Positions 14,445 through 22,288 of a stretch of 64,000 nucleotides of DNA are shown here, in pieces; positions within the stretch are counted from its first letter, which is position 1; every line of letters begins with the position of its first letter. A program made the translations under genes and the position numbers. The notes beneath the pieces were generated by a model. The model had not been told where the DNA came from, ran no database searches, and worked only from the letters and a program-made list of their open reading frames with translations. Source of the DNA: Microbacterium karelineae (GTDB lineage: Bacteria > Actinomycetota > Actinomycetes > Actinomycetales > Microbacteriaceae). Location of the stretch: NCBI RefSeq assembly GCF_009745985.1, contig NZ_WFIX01000171.1:310001-374000 (forward strand), written 5' to 3'.

Positions 14445-16214
14445 ATGCCTCAGCAAGCGCTTTCCCGCACGCGACTCGTCGTCGACGGGCAGAGGCCGGT
14501 GCGGACGATCCTCCGCCTGCTGGCACGCCGACCCGGCCGAATGGCCGTCGCCCTCGGCGCGTTCGCCCTCAAGGAGATCCCCATGTGGGCGCTGCCGGTC
14601 GTCACGGCGGCGATCGTCGACATCGTCTCGCTCGGCGGCGAGGTCTCGGCGATCTGGTGGTGGTTCGCCCTCGCATCGGCCCTGCTGCTGCAGAACTACC
14701 CCCACCACCTGCTGTACACGCGGATGTTCATGCGCGTCGTGCGCGACACCGGAGCGAACCTCCGCGGCGCTCTCGCGGAGCGCCTCCAGGGCCTGTCGAT
14801 CGGGTTCCACTCGCGCACGAGCGCGTCGATCGTGCAGACGAAGGTCGTCCGCGACGTCGAGAACATCGAGATCATGCTGCAGCAGATCGGGCAGCCGCTG
14901 CTGTCGGCGATCATGGTGCTCATCGGCGCGCTCGCGATGACGGCGATCAAGGTGCCCGAGTTCCTGCCCGTCTACCTGCTCGCGGTGCCGCTCGCCCTCG
15001 GGATCCGCTGGTTCTCCGCACGCCGATCGCGCGTGCACAACGAGCGCTTCCGCCGCGAGGTCGAGGGCTTCGCGGCCCGCGTCGGCGAGATGGCGACGCT
15101 CATCCCCATCACCCGCGCGCACGGCCTCGAGCGGACTGCAGTGACCCGCGTCGAGTCGAGCGCCGATGAGGTGCGGCGCATCGGCCTCGTCCTCGACATG
15201 CTCAACGGGCGCATCGCCTCGATGTCGTGGGTGGCGATGCAGCTGCTCGGCGCCTTCTGCCTCGTGCTCGCGGCCACCTTCGCCCTCACGGGGATCCTGC
15301 CGATCTCGCCCGGCGAGGTCGTCATGCTCTCGGCGTACTTCGCCCTGCTCACCCAGGGCCTCACACAGATCCTCATGCTCATCCCCGTCGCGACGCGCGG
15401 CGTCGAATCGGTGCGGTCGATCGCCGAGGTGCTCGAGGAGCCCGACCTCGAGGAGAACGACGGGCGCGACAACGTCGACGGCGTGACGGGAGCGATCGCC
15501 CTCGAGCGCGTGTCGCACGTGTACCCCGACGCGGACGCCCCCGCCCTGCGGGAGGTGTCGCTCGAGATCGCGCCCGGCGAGACCGTCGCGTTCGTCGGGT
15601 CCAGCGGATCCGGCAAGTCGACGATGCTCAACCTCGTGCTCGGCTTCATCCGCCCCACCTCGGGGCGGCTGCTCATCGACGGCCGCGACGCGAACGAGCT
15701 CGACCTCCGGTCGGTGCGCCGCCACGTGTCGGTCGTGCCGCAGGAGTCGGTGCTGTTCGAGGGATCCATCCGCGACAACGTCGCCTACGGCCTCGAGGAC
15801 GTGCCCGACGACCGGATCCGCGAGGCCCTCGTCGACGCCAACGCATGGGAGTTCGTCTCGCAGCTCCCCGACGGGTGGGACGCCGTCGTCGGCGAGCGAG
15901 GCGCGCGCCTGTCGGGCGGCCAACGCCAGCGGATCGCGATCGCGCGCGCCCTCGTGCGGGACCCGCGGATCCTGCTGCTCGACGAGGCGACGAGCGCGCT
16001 GGATCCGTCGTCGGAGGCGCTCGTCAAGGAGGCGCTCGAGCGGCTCATGCGCGGGCGCACGACGCTCGTCGTCGCGCACCGGCTCTCGACGATCCGCAGC
16101 GCCGATCGCATCGTCGTGCTCGAGCGCGGGCGCATCGTCGAGCAGGGGCCGCACGACGAGCTCGTCGCGCGCCGCGGCCGCTACGCCGAGCTCCACCGCA
16201 CGCAGGCGGTGTAG
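14445..16214 (+). CDS. ABC transporter, fused membrane and ATPase domains (exporter type)
   Basis: A 589-residue half-transporter. Residues about 25-330 form the six-helix exporter domain, and residues about 345-589 the ATPase: Walker A GSSGSGKST near 385, signature RLSGGQRQRIAIARAL near 489, Walker B ILLLDEATSAL near 508, and H-loop VAHRLSTI. Exporters work as dimers, so this is a homodimer or pairs with another subunit. The substrate is unknown. The ATG at 14445 puts the operator-like GCAAGCGCTTTCCC (14453-14468) inside codons 3-8; a GTG at 14499 with upstream AGAGG would leave it in the leader and is a real alternative start. The operator suggests sugar-dependent control, which is unusual for an exporter. 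Confidence 0.85.
   Translation: MPQQALSRTRLVVDGQRPVRTILRLLARRPGRMAVALGAFALKEIPMWALPVVTAAIVDIVSLGGEVSAIWWWFALASALLLQNYPHHLLYTRMFMRVVRDTGANLRGALAERLQGLSIGFHSRTSASIVQTKVVRDVENIEIMLQQIGQPLLSAIMVLIGALAMTAIKVPEFLPVYLLAVPLALGIRWFSARRSRVHNERFRREVEGFAARVGEMATLIPITRAHGLERTAVTRVESSADEVRRIGLVLDMLNGRIASMSWVAMQLLGAFCLVLAATFALTGILPISPGEVVMLSAYFALLTQGLTQILMLIPVATRGVESVRSIAEVLEEPDLEENDGRDNVDGVTGAIALERVSHVYPDADAPALREVSLEIAPGETVAFVGSSGSGKSTMLNLVLGFIRPTSGRLLIDGRDANELDLRSVRRHVSVVPQESVLFEGSIRDNVAYGLEDVPDDRIREALVDANAWEFVSQLPDGWDAVVGERGARLSGGQRQRIAIARALVRDPRILLLDEATSALDPSSEALVKEALERLMRGRTTLVVAHRLSTIRSADRIVVLERGRIVEQGPHDELVARRGRYAELHRTQAV
14453..14468. promoter_or_regulatory. LacI-type operator at the 5' end of the ABC exporter gene
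   Basis: GCAAGCGCTTTCCCGC carries the same core as the sites at 17172, 19417 and 20861. It lies in the divergent region between the SGNH esterase and ABC genes and overlaps the first codons if the ATG at 14445 is used. Confidence 0.65.
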
Positions 16215-16259
16215 GCGCACGGCACCCTGCCTGCTGCGGGACGCGATCGCGGGCGGCCG

Positions 16260-16327
16260 CCGCGTTCCCGAGTGCGGATCCGCCCTACAGGCGCGACGGC
16301 CGGGCATGTACGCACTCGGGAGCGCGG
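16260..16327. terminator. Hairpin between convergent ABC and DoxX genes
   Basis: Arms 16260-16276 and 16311-16327 pair at 16 of 17 positions around a 34-base loop. The position between two converging genes suggests a bidirectional terminator. Confidence 0.6.
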
Positions 16328-16368
16328 GGGCGCCGCCGCGCGGAGCTGGCGCGCCGAGGCGCGGCCCG

Positions 16369-16797
16369 CTACCGGCGCCGGCGGGACGCGATCGCGCCGT
16401 CGATGCTGTAGGCGCCGCTTCCCGTGAGGGAGAGTGCGAGGCCGGCGGCGCCGAGGAGCGCGGCGAGCTCCCATCCGCCATCGGCGACGAAGACGCCGAA
16501 GGGCGCGTGCACGAGGGCGATCGCGCCGATCATGTCTGCGGCGAGGAGGATGCCGACGACGCGCTGGGCGAGGCCGAGCACGAGCATCAGTCCGCCGATG
16601 AGCTCGATCGCGATGACGACGACGGCCGCGACGTCGGGGAGCGGGACGCCCATGGATCCGAGCCAGCCGGCGGTGCCGTCGACGCCGTTCGTGAGGATCT
16701 TCTGCAGGCCGTGGGCGAACGCGATCCCTCCGACGACGATGCGGAGGACGACGAGGCCGATGTCGTTGAGGGCGCGGGAGGTCTTCTGCGACGGCAT
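16369..16797 (-). CDS. DoxX family membrane protein
   Basis: A 142-residue protein with four predicted membrane helices and the DoxX-family layout: GLVVLRIVVGGIAFAHGLQK at the N-terminus, a short loop with GWLGSMGVPLP, then AAVVVIAIELIGGLMLVLGL and two further helices, ending in a basic RRRR tail. DoxX proteins are small membrane proteins linked to redox and thiol stress in actinobacteria; the reaction is not established. The ATG at 16797 follows AAAGGC about 9 bases upstream. It is monocistronic, with a hairpin on its 3' side and a repeat-rich 410-base gap on its 5' side. Confidence 0.85.
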   Translation of the reverse strand: MPSQKTSRALNDIGLVVLRIVVGGIAFAHGLQKILTNGVDGTAGWLGSMGVPLPDVAAVVVIAIELIGGLMLVLGLAQRVVGILLAADMIGAIALVHAPFGVFVADGGWELAALLGAAGLALSLTGSGAYSIDGAIASRRRR

Positions 16798-16950
16798 TCG
16801 GGGAGCCTTTCTGAGGGGGCGTCGGCGGATGCCGCCACCGAATCGCCGGCGCGGCGCCTCCGAGCGTACGGGAGCGCCGCGCCGCACAGGATGCACCAAG
16901 AATGCGCACAGGATCCGCGCAGGGTGCAGACGCTCGCGCACCGCGGGTGC

Positions 16951-16980
16951 CTGCGCCTGCGCCTGCGCCTGCGCCTGCGC
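16951..16980. repeat. Tandem hexamer repeat, (CTGCGC)5
   Basis: Five exact copies of CTGCGC lie directly against the left arm of the inverted repeat at 16981. This is in the 412-base gene-free stretch 16798-17209, which otherwise holds only that repeat and the promoter/operator of the Gfo/Idh gene. Confidence 0.9.
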
Positions 16981-17065
16981 CAACACAATGCAGTCGATCT
17001 GACGGCGGGCGGGCGAGAACCCGGTTCCTCGCGCGGATTCGGCCCAGATCGACTGCGTCGTGCTG
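16981..17065. repeat. Inverted repeat upstream of Gfo/Idh gene (family D, copy 2)
   Basis: Arms 16981-17001 and 17045-17065 match at 18 of 21 positions around a 43-base spacer. The arm core CAACACAATGCAGTCGAT corresponds to that of the 11477-11568 element. It sits between divergent genes, so a simple terminator role is unlikely here. Confidence 0.55.
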
Positions 17066-17163
17066 CCAGAGGACGCCGGAGGCTGTCGACTCGCGGGCGC
17101 TCCGGCAGGTGGCCGGGGTCAGCACGATGCGCATCCCACTGGCACCCTCCCCGCGTCGCCGCA

Positions 17164-17187
17164 TACACTGTCGGCAAGCGCTTTCCC
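17164..17187 (+). promoter_or_regulatory. Putative -10 box and LacI-type operator before Gfo/Idh gene
   Basis: TACACT at 17164-17169 is a plausible -10 element, followed directly by the operator CGGCAAGCGCTTTCCC at 17172-17187. An AGGAG ribosome site at 17201 precedes the ATG at 17210. Confidence 0.65.
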
Positions 17188-17209
17188 ACTCGCGCAGCAG
17201 AGGAGCCTC

Positions 17210-18334
17210 ATGCCCATTCGCGTCGCCGTCGTCGGAACCGGAGCCATCGCCCGGGTGCAGCACCTGCCGAGCCTCGCGGCGCTCGGAGACCTCGTCGAGG
17301 TCGTCGCCGTCACCGACCTCAGCGAGGAGTCCGCCCGCGCCCTCGCGGAGGAGTTCGGGGTTCCCGCGGTCTACCCCGACATCCACGCGCTGCTCGCCGC
17401 CGAGAAGCCCGACCTCGTCACGCTCGCGACGCCGCCCATCGCGCACAAGGAGGCCGCCATCGCCGCCCTCGACGCGGGTGCGTGGGTGCTGTCGGAGAAG
17501 CCGCCGACGCTCTCCCTCGCCGACTACGACGAGATCGCGTCGCACGAGGGCGAGAGCGGCCCGTACGCGTCGTACGTCTTCCAGCACCGCTTCGGCTCCG
17601 CCGCCGTGCGCCTGCGCCAGCTCATCGCGACCGGCGCCCTCGGCCGCCCGCTCGTCGCGCGCTGCGACACGCTCTGGTACCGGGATCCGTCGTACTTCGC
17701 CGTGCCGTGGCGCGGAAAGTGGGAGACGGAGGGCGGTGGCCCGACGATGGGCCACGGGATCCACCAGGTCGACATGCTGATGTCGCTGCTCGGCGAGTGG
17801 ACCGACGTCTCAGCCGTCATGTCGACGCTCGCGCGCGAGACCGACACCGAGGACGTGTCGATGGCGAGCGTGCGCTTCGCGTCGGGCGCGATGTGCTCCA
17901 TCACGAACAGCCTCCTCTCGCCGCGCGAGACGAGCCAGGTGCGCATCGACTTCGAGCGCGCGACCGTCGAGGTCGAGCACCTCTACGGGTATGACAACGC
18001 GCACTGGACGTGGACGCCCGCCCCCGGCGTCCCCTCCGACGAGGCCGCATCGTGGGCGCCGACGGAGAACGTGTCGAGCGGATCCCATGCGCCGCAGTTC
18101 GCCCACGTGATCGACTGCATGCGGCATGGCGAGCGCCCGATCGCGAGCGGCGACGACGGCAGGCGGATCATGGAGCTCGCGGCCGGCATGTACAAGTCGG
18201 CGCTCACGGGGCGCTCGGTCGCGCGCGACGAGCTCGCCCCCGGGGATCCGTTCTACGCATCGATGGCGGGATCCGCCCCCGCCGACGCGACCGCGAGGAT
18301 CCACGCCGGGACGATCCGGTCGGCCCGTGGCTGA
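17210..18334 (+). CDS. Gfo/Idh/MocA family oxidoreductase
   Basis: A 374-residue NAD(P)-dependent sugar dehydrogenase. The Rossmann motif is at the N-terminus (VAVVGTGAIARVQHLPSL), the EKPPT signature at about residues 95-99 (usual EKP), and GGGPTMGHGIHQVDML around residue 180 carries the usual Asp-x3-His type active-site segment. Family members oxidise or reduce sugars and cyclitols, frequently giving 3-keto-sugars. The substrate is not apparent. It is the first gene after a LacI operator and overlaps the next gene by 8 bases, so it works with the PmoA-like protein. The strong AGGAG site supports the ATG at 17210. Confidence 0.88.
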   Translation: MPIRVAVVGTGAIARVQHLPSLAALGDLVEVVAVTDLSEESARALAEEFGVPAVYPDIHALLAAEKPDLVTLATPPIAHKEAAIAALDAGAWVLSEKPPTLSLADYDEIASHEGESGPYASYVFQHRFGSAAVRLRQLIATGALGRPLVARCDTLWYRDPSYFAVPWRGKWETEGGGPTMGHGIHQVDMLMSLLGEWTDVSAVMSTLARETDTEDVSMASVRFASGAMCSITNSLLSPRETSQVRIDFERATVEVEHLYGYDNAHWTWTPAPGVPSDEAASWAPTENVSSGSHAPQFAHVIDCMRHGERPIASGDDGRRIMELAAGMYKSALTGRSVARDELAPGDPFYASMAGSAPADATARIHAGTIRSARG

Positions 18335-19241
18335 CTTCGAGGTCTCCGAGGGTCGATCAGCGCTCACGGTCACGGCGGCCGGCACGGAGATCGCGCGCTA
18401 CGTGTTCGACGACGACACGCCCGCATTCGAGGGGCCGAAGCCGTTCCTGCACCCGCTGCGCACGCTGTCGGGGGCACCCCTGACGGGCTATCGGCCGTGG
18501 GACCACCGTTGGCACAAGGGCCTGCAGATGACCCTCACCGACGTATCGGGCCAGAACTTCTGGGGCGGCAACACGTACGTGCGCGGCGCGGGATACCTCC
18601 CGCTCGACAACGTCGGCCGGATCCGCCACGAACGTTTCAATCGGCTCGTGGGCGGCCCCTCGGCGACAATCGACGAGGAGCTCACCTGGATCACGCAGGC
18701 GGGCGAGGAGTGGCTGTCGGAGCGCCGCACGCACCGCTTCCACGGCCTCGATGCCACACACGGGCTGTGGAGCCTCGACCTGCGCACGACGCTCACCTCG
18801 ATCGCAGGCCGCGAGCTCGTGCTCGGCAGCCCGACGACGAACGGGCGCGAGAACGCCGGCTATTCCGGCATGTTCCTCCGCCTCGCGCGCTCGTTCGCGG
18901 GCGGATCCGTCACGACGCCCGACCATGCGGGGCTGGCGGGCGCCGATGCCGACGCCGTCATGGGATCCGACGCGCCGTGGCTCGCGTTCTCGGGGCAGCA
19001 CGACGAGGTCGACGGCGGCGCGACGATCCTCGCGTACGCCGGGACCTCGACCGGGGATCCCGCGATCCGCTGGTTCGTGCGCTCGGAGCCGACGCCCGTG
19101 CTCGCCCCGTCGCCGACGTTCGCCGAGACGGTCGCGCTCGCCCCCGGGTCCTCGCTCGCCCTCGCGCACCGCTTCGTCGTGATCGACCGGGTCTGCGCGC
19201 CGGACGAGATCGCGGAGCTCGCGTCCGAGCTCGCCCCCTGA
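18327..19241 (+). CDS. PmoA-like family protein (DUF6807)
   Basis: A 304-residue protein starting with GTG at 18327 inside the end of the Gfo/Idh gene. It has the beta-rich pattern seen in proteins annotated as PmoA-related (DUF6807): PFLHPLRTLSGAPLTGYRPW, DHRWHKGLQMTLTDVSGQNFW, GRENAGYSGMFLRLARSF and SGQHDEVDGGATILAY. The name comes from a gene near methane monooxygenase and does not describe activity. In sugar-utilisation loci these proteins commonly sit beside Gfo/Idh oxidoreductases, and a carbohydrate-processing role is inferred. Conserved His and Trp residues in the HRWHKG region could be functional. No signal peptide is seen. Confidence 0.75.
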   Translation: MADFEVSEGRSALTVTAAGTEIARYVFDDDTPAFEGPKPFLHPLRTLSGAPLTGYRPWDHRWHKGLQMTLTDVSGQNFWGGNTYVRGAGYLPLDNVGRIRHERFNRLVGGPSATIDEELTWITQAGEEWLSERRTHRFHGLDATHGLWSLDLRTTLTSIAGRELVLGSPTTNGRENAGYSGMFLRLARSFAGGSVTTPDHAGLAGADADAVMGSDAPWLAFSGQHDEVDGGATILAYAGTSTGDPAIRWFVRSEPTPVLAPSPTFAETVALAPGSSLALAHRFVVIDRVCAPDEIAELASELAP

Positions 19242-19266
19242 CGCCCCCGTCAATACACCTTCGATA

Positions 19267-19358
19267 CACAACGACGCCAATTCTGTACCGGCATCGGCCC
19301 GGACCTGCGGAATCCTGCGGGCACCGGTCGACCCGGACACAGAATTGGCGTCGTTGTG
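19267..19358. terminator. Perfect 20-bp inverted repeat after PmoA-like gene
   Basis: Arms 19267-19286 and 19339-19358 are exact reverse complements with a 52-base loop that can itself pair partly. It begins 26 bases after the stop at 19241 and precedes the promoter of the binding-protein gene. Confidence 0.6.
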
Positions 19359-19383
19359 CAGGTGGCCCGGCAAGATCGGCCCT

Positions 19384-19431
19384 TGTGAAACGTTTCGGAG
19401 TGCCCTAGCGTGTGCAGGGAAGCGCTTTCCC
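19384..19431 (+). promoter_or_regulatory. Promoter with two operator-like boxes before first binding protein
   Basis: A TTGTGA -35 candidate (19384) overlaps the perfect palindrome GAAACGTTTC (19387-19396). A TAGCGT -10 candidate lies at 19406. GGGAAGCGCTTTCCC follows at 19417-19431. The two boxes start 30 bases apart, exactly as in the copy at 20828-20875. Confidence 0.65.
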
Positions 19432-19475
19432 GCCCAGGATCGCGCTCGCATCGCCCGCAAAGGAGCACGAGGAGC

Positions 19476-20768
19476 ATGAACGCAATGAAGCCACACCTCA
19501 GGCGCACCGCCTCGATCGCCGCCGGAATCGGCGTCGCCTCGATCGCCCTCGCCGGCTGCTCAGCCGGCGGCGGAGGCGGCGACTACGAGCCCGGCGACGA
19601 GGTCGAGCTCACCTTCACCTGGTGGGGCAACGACGACCGTGCGCAGCGCTACCAATCGCTGATCGACGCCTTCAACGAGGACCACCCGAACATCACGGTG
19701 AACGGCTCATTCTCGGACTTCCCCTCGTACTGGGAGAAGCGCCAGACCGAGGCCGCGGGCGGCGGGCTGCCCGATGTGTGGCAGTTCTCGGACACGTACC
19801 TGCGCCAGTACGCGCAGAACGGCCTGCTCGCCGACCTCGGCGAGTACGGCGAGTACGTCGACACCGACGCGATCGACGAGGGCCTGCTCGGCACCGGGCA
19901 GCTCGAGGGCGCGCAGTACTCCCTGCCGATCGGATACAGCACCTGGTCGGTCTTCCTCAACGACGACATCCTCGCCGAGCACGGCATCGACCCCTACGAG
20001 GGCGGCACGAGCTACGAGGAGTACTCGGAGTGGATGGCGGGCGTCACCGATGCCACGGGCGGCGACGTCTACGGCGGCACCGACTACACGCAGCGCATCC
20101 AGAACTTCGAGATGGTGCTGCGCGCCGAGGGCGGCAACCTCTTCACCGAGGACGGAGAGCTGGGCTTCACGGAGGAGGAGCTCGCCGAGTTCTGGGAGTC
20201 CGGCGCGGCCGACCGCGAGAGCGTCGTCGTCTCGCAGCAGGCACTCGAGGAGATCAGCCCCGTGTCGGGCTTCGGCGCGAACCTCACGGCGAGCGAGGCG
20301 AGCTGGAGCAACTTCATCGCCTCCTACCTCGGCGATTCCGGTGCCGAGAGCATCTCGATCGTCGCGCCCCCGACGGCGTCGGAGGGGTCTCAGGACCTCT
20401 ACCGCCAGGCCGGCCTGCAGATGGCGGTCTCGGAATCGAGCGACCACCCCGAGGCCGCGGCGATCTTCCTCGACTTCGTCGTGAACAGCCCCGAGGCGGG
20501 CGAGATCTTCGGCACGTCGGTCGGCTTCCCCGCATCTGAGACGAAGCTCGCGGGCACGACCCTCGAGGGCCCGGACCAGCAGGTCGCCGACTTCCTCGCC
20601 TCTGTCGAGGACCGCATCGGCGACGCGCCCCCCGCGCCCGTCGTGGGATACGGATCCCTTGAGCAGGAGTTCTGGGATCTCGGCAAGGAGCTCGGGCTCG
20701 GCACGACAACGGTCGACGACGCCGTCGCGCTGTTATTCAGCGAGGCCGACGTCATCCTCCAGGACTGA
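19476..20768 (+). CDS. Sugar ABC importer substrate-binding lipoprotein (paralogue 1)
   Basis: A 430-residue family 1 solute-binding protein. The lipobox is ALAGC (Cys about residue 26), followed by a Gly-rich linker. The mature part begins VELTFTWWGNDDRAQRYQSL and has WEKRQTEAAGGGLPDVWQF, YLRQYAQNGLLADL and HPEAAAIFLDFVVNSPEAGE. Close paralogy to the next gene is obvious over the whole length. It binds an oligosaccharide for the two permeases at 22289 and 23269; the GH42 gene in the same operon suggests a beta-galactoside. Strong purine-rich AGGAG sites precede the ATG at 19476. A terminator-like hairpin separates it from the second copy. Confidence 0.9.
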   Translation: MNAMKPHLRRTASIAAGIGVASIALAGCSAGGGGGDYEPGDEVELTFTWWGNDDRAQRYQSLIDAFNEDHPNITVNGSFSDFPSYWEKRQTEAAGGGLPDVWQFSDTYLRQYAQNGLLADLGEYGEYVDTDAIDEGLLGTGQLEGAQYSLPIGYSTWSVFLNDDILAEHGIDPYEGGTSYEEYSEWMAGVTDATGGDVYGGTDYTQRIQNFEMVLRAEGGNLFTEDGELGFTEEELAEFWESGAADRESVVVSQQALEEISPVSGFGANLTASEASWSNFIASYLGDSGAESISIVAPPTASEGSQDLYRQAGLQMAVSESSDHPEAAAIFLDFVVNSPEAGEIFGTSVGFPASETKLAGTTLEGPDQQVADFLASVEDRIGDAPPAPVVGYGSLEQEFWDLGKELGLGTTTVDDAVALLFSEADVILQD

Positions 20769-20775
20769 CGCAGCT

Positions 20776-20810
20776 GGCCCCGCGTCACGGTTCGACAACG
20801 ACGCGGGGCC
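20776..20810. terminator. GC-rich terminator between the two binding-protein genes
   Basis: Arms 20776-20786 and 20800-20810 are perfect (11 bp) with a 13-base loop, 8 bases after the stop at 20768. It would stop the first transcript before the second promoter. Confidence 0.75.
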
Positions 20811-20827
20811 GGTATCGCCTTCCCCCT

Positions 20828-20875
20828 TGTGAATCGTTTCGGAAACGACGTACCATACTCGGCAAGCGCTTTCCC
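20828..20875 (+). promoter_or_regulatory. Promoter with two operator-like boxes before second binding protein
   Basis: TTGTGA (20828) and TACCAT (20851) are 17 bases apart and form a good promoter. GAATCGTTTC at 20831-20840 overlaps the -35, and GGCAAGCGCTTTCCC lies at 20861-20875. Layout and spacing match the region before the first binding-protein gene. Confidence 0.7.
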
Positions 20876-20934
20876 TGGCGCCGCCCGGCCTTCGCAGATC
20901 CGGGTTCGAACGAAGACGTTCTGAGAGGACACCG

Positions 20935-22233
20935 ATGTTCCGCAAGACCACATTCCTCGCCGCGGCGGCCGTCACGGTCGCCGGCGGCCTCGTGCTGACC
21001 AGCTGCTCGGGGGGATCCGATGGCGGATCCGACGGCTACGACCCCGACGAGGAGATCACCCTCGACTTCGCGTTCTGGGGCAACGATGTGCGGGCCGCAC
21101 TGTACAACGAGATGTTCGACCGGTTCTCCGACGAGCACCCGAACATCACCATCAACAGCTCGTTCCTCGACTTCCCCGGCTTCTGGGAGAAGCGTCAGAC
21201 CGAGGCAGCCGGCGGCGGCCTTCCCGACGTCATGCAGTTCGACTACTCGTACCTGCGCCAGTACGCCGAGAACGGCCTCCTGCTCGACCTGTCGCCGCAT
21301 GTGGGCGAGGAGATCAGCGACGAGTCGCTGTCGGAGGAGATCCTCGCGATCGGCCAGCTCGACGGCGCCAACTACGGCATCACGACGTCGACCAACGCGT
21401 GGGGGCTGTTCAGCAATCCGAAGCTGCTCGACGCTGTCGGTGTGGACGATTTCGCGGGCGGCACGTACGACGAGTACACGCAGTGGATCATCGATGCCAC
21501 CGAGACGGCCCAGGCAGGCGGGCACGACGTCTGGGGCGCGAGCGACTGGACCGGCCGCATCCAGCTCTTCGAGCTGCAGCAGCGGGCGCAGGGCGAGGAC
21601 CTCTTCACCGAGGAGGGCGAACCGAACTTCACCGAGGACGACCTGCGGGCCTTCTGGGAGCAGGGATCCGAACTGCGCGAGGGCGCGTCGTTCCCGGCGA
21701 GCAAGGCGGAGGAGTCGTATCCGCTGGGCGGCTTCGACACGGCCCAGGTGCTCAGCGAGGGCACGTGGGACAACTTCGGCGCCGGCTACCTCGGCAACCT
21801 CGGCGAGGATTACACCGAGCTGACGCTGCAGGCGCCGCCCGTCCTCGAGGACGGCGCGCAGGACCTCTACCTCAAGCCGTCGATGCTGCACTCGGTCGCC
21901 GCGACGACCGACCACCCCGAGGCCGCCGCGATGCTCGTGGACTTCCTCGTCAACTCGCCCGACTCGGGTGAGGTCTTCGGCACCAACCGCGGCCTGCCCG
22001 CCTCGACGACCGCCCTCGAGGCCGCAGAGCTCGACGAGCTCTCGCAGCAGGTCAGGGACTACGAAGCGTCGATCGCCGACCGCCTCGGCGACGCGCCGCC
22101 GATCCCGGTCGTCGGCTACGGCAACCTCGAAGAGGAGTTCCGCCAGCTCGGCATCGAGCTCGGCTACGGCACCATCAGCGTCGACGACGCCGTCGACCGC
22201 TTCTTCACCGAGATGGACGCCGCCCTCAGCTAA
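20935..22233 (+). CDS. Sugar ABC importer substrate-binding lipoprotein (paralogue 2)
   Basis: A 432-residue family 1 solute-binding protein with lipobox LVLTSC (Cys about residue 23). The mature part starts ITLDFAFWGNDVRAALYNEM and keeps the blocks of the preceding gene (WEKRQTEAAGGGLPDVMQF, YLRQYAENGLLLDL, HPEAAAMLVDFLVNSPDSGE), so the pair arose by tandem duplication. Differences are concentrated in the middle and around the presumed ligand residues, which suggests distinct sugars. It is followed by a 12-bp stem-loop and then the permeases, so this copy is the one transcribed directly with them. A GAGAGGA site precedes the ATG at 20935. Confidence 0.9.
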   Translation: MFRKTTFLAAAAVTVAGGLVLTSCSGGSDGGSDGYDPDEEITLDFAFWGNDVRAALYNEMFDRFSDEHPNITINSSFLDFPGFWEKRQTEAAGGGLPDVMQFDYSYLRQYAENGLLLDLSPHVGEEISDESLSEEILAIGQLDGANYGITTSTNAWGLFSNPKLLDAVGVDDFAGGTYDEYTQWIIDATETAQAGGHDVWGASDWTGRIQLFELQQRAQGEDLFTEEGEPNFTEDDLRAFWEQGSELREGASFPASKAEESYPLGGFDTAQVLSEGTWDNFGAGYLGNLGEDYTELTLQAPPVLEDGAQDLYLKPSMLHSVAATTDHPEAAAMLVDFLVNSPDSGEVFGTNRGLPASTTALEAAELDELSQQVRDYEASIADRLGDAPPIPVVGYGNLEEEFRQLGIELGYGTISVDDAVDRFFTEMDAALS

Positions 22234-22240
22234 CGCCCCC

Positions 22241-22269
22241 GGAGGGCGGGGCCTCGCGCCCCGCCCTCC
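22241..22269. terminator. 12-bp stem-loop between binding protein and permease
   Basis: Arms 22241-22252 and 22258-22269 are perfect with a 5-base loop, all G and C. It lies 7 bases after the binding-protein stop and 20 before the permease start: a transcript attenuator or stabiliser. Confidence 0.8.
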
Positions 22270-22288
22270 CCCCACCGATCGGGAGATC

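Noticed and set aside
16951-17065. Possible CRISPR-like repeats
   Set aside because: A six-base unit without spacers next to a single inverted repeat; no cas genes in the window.
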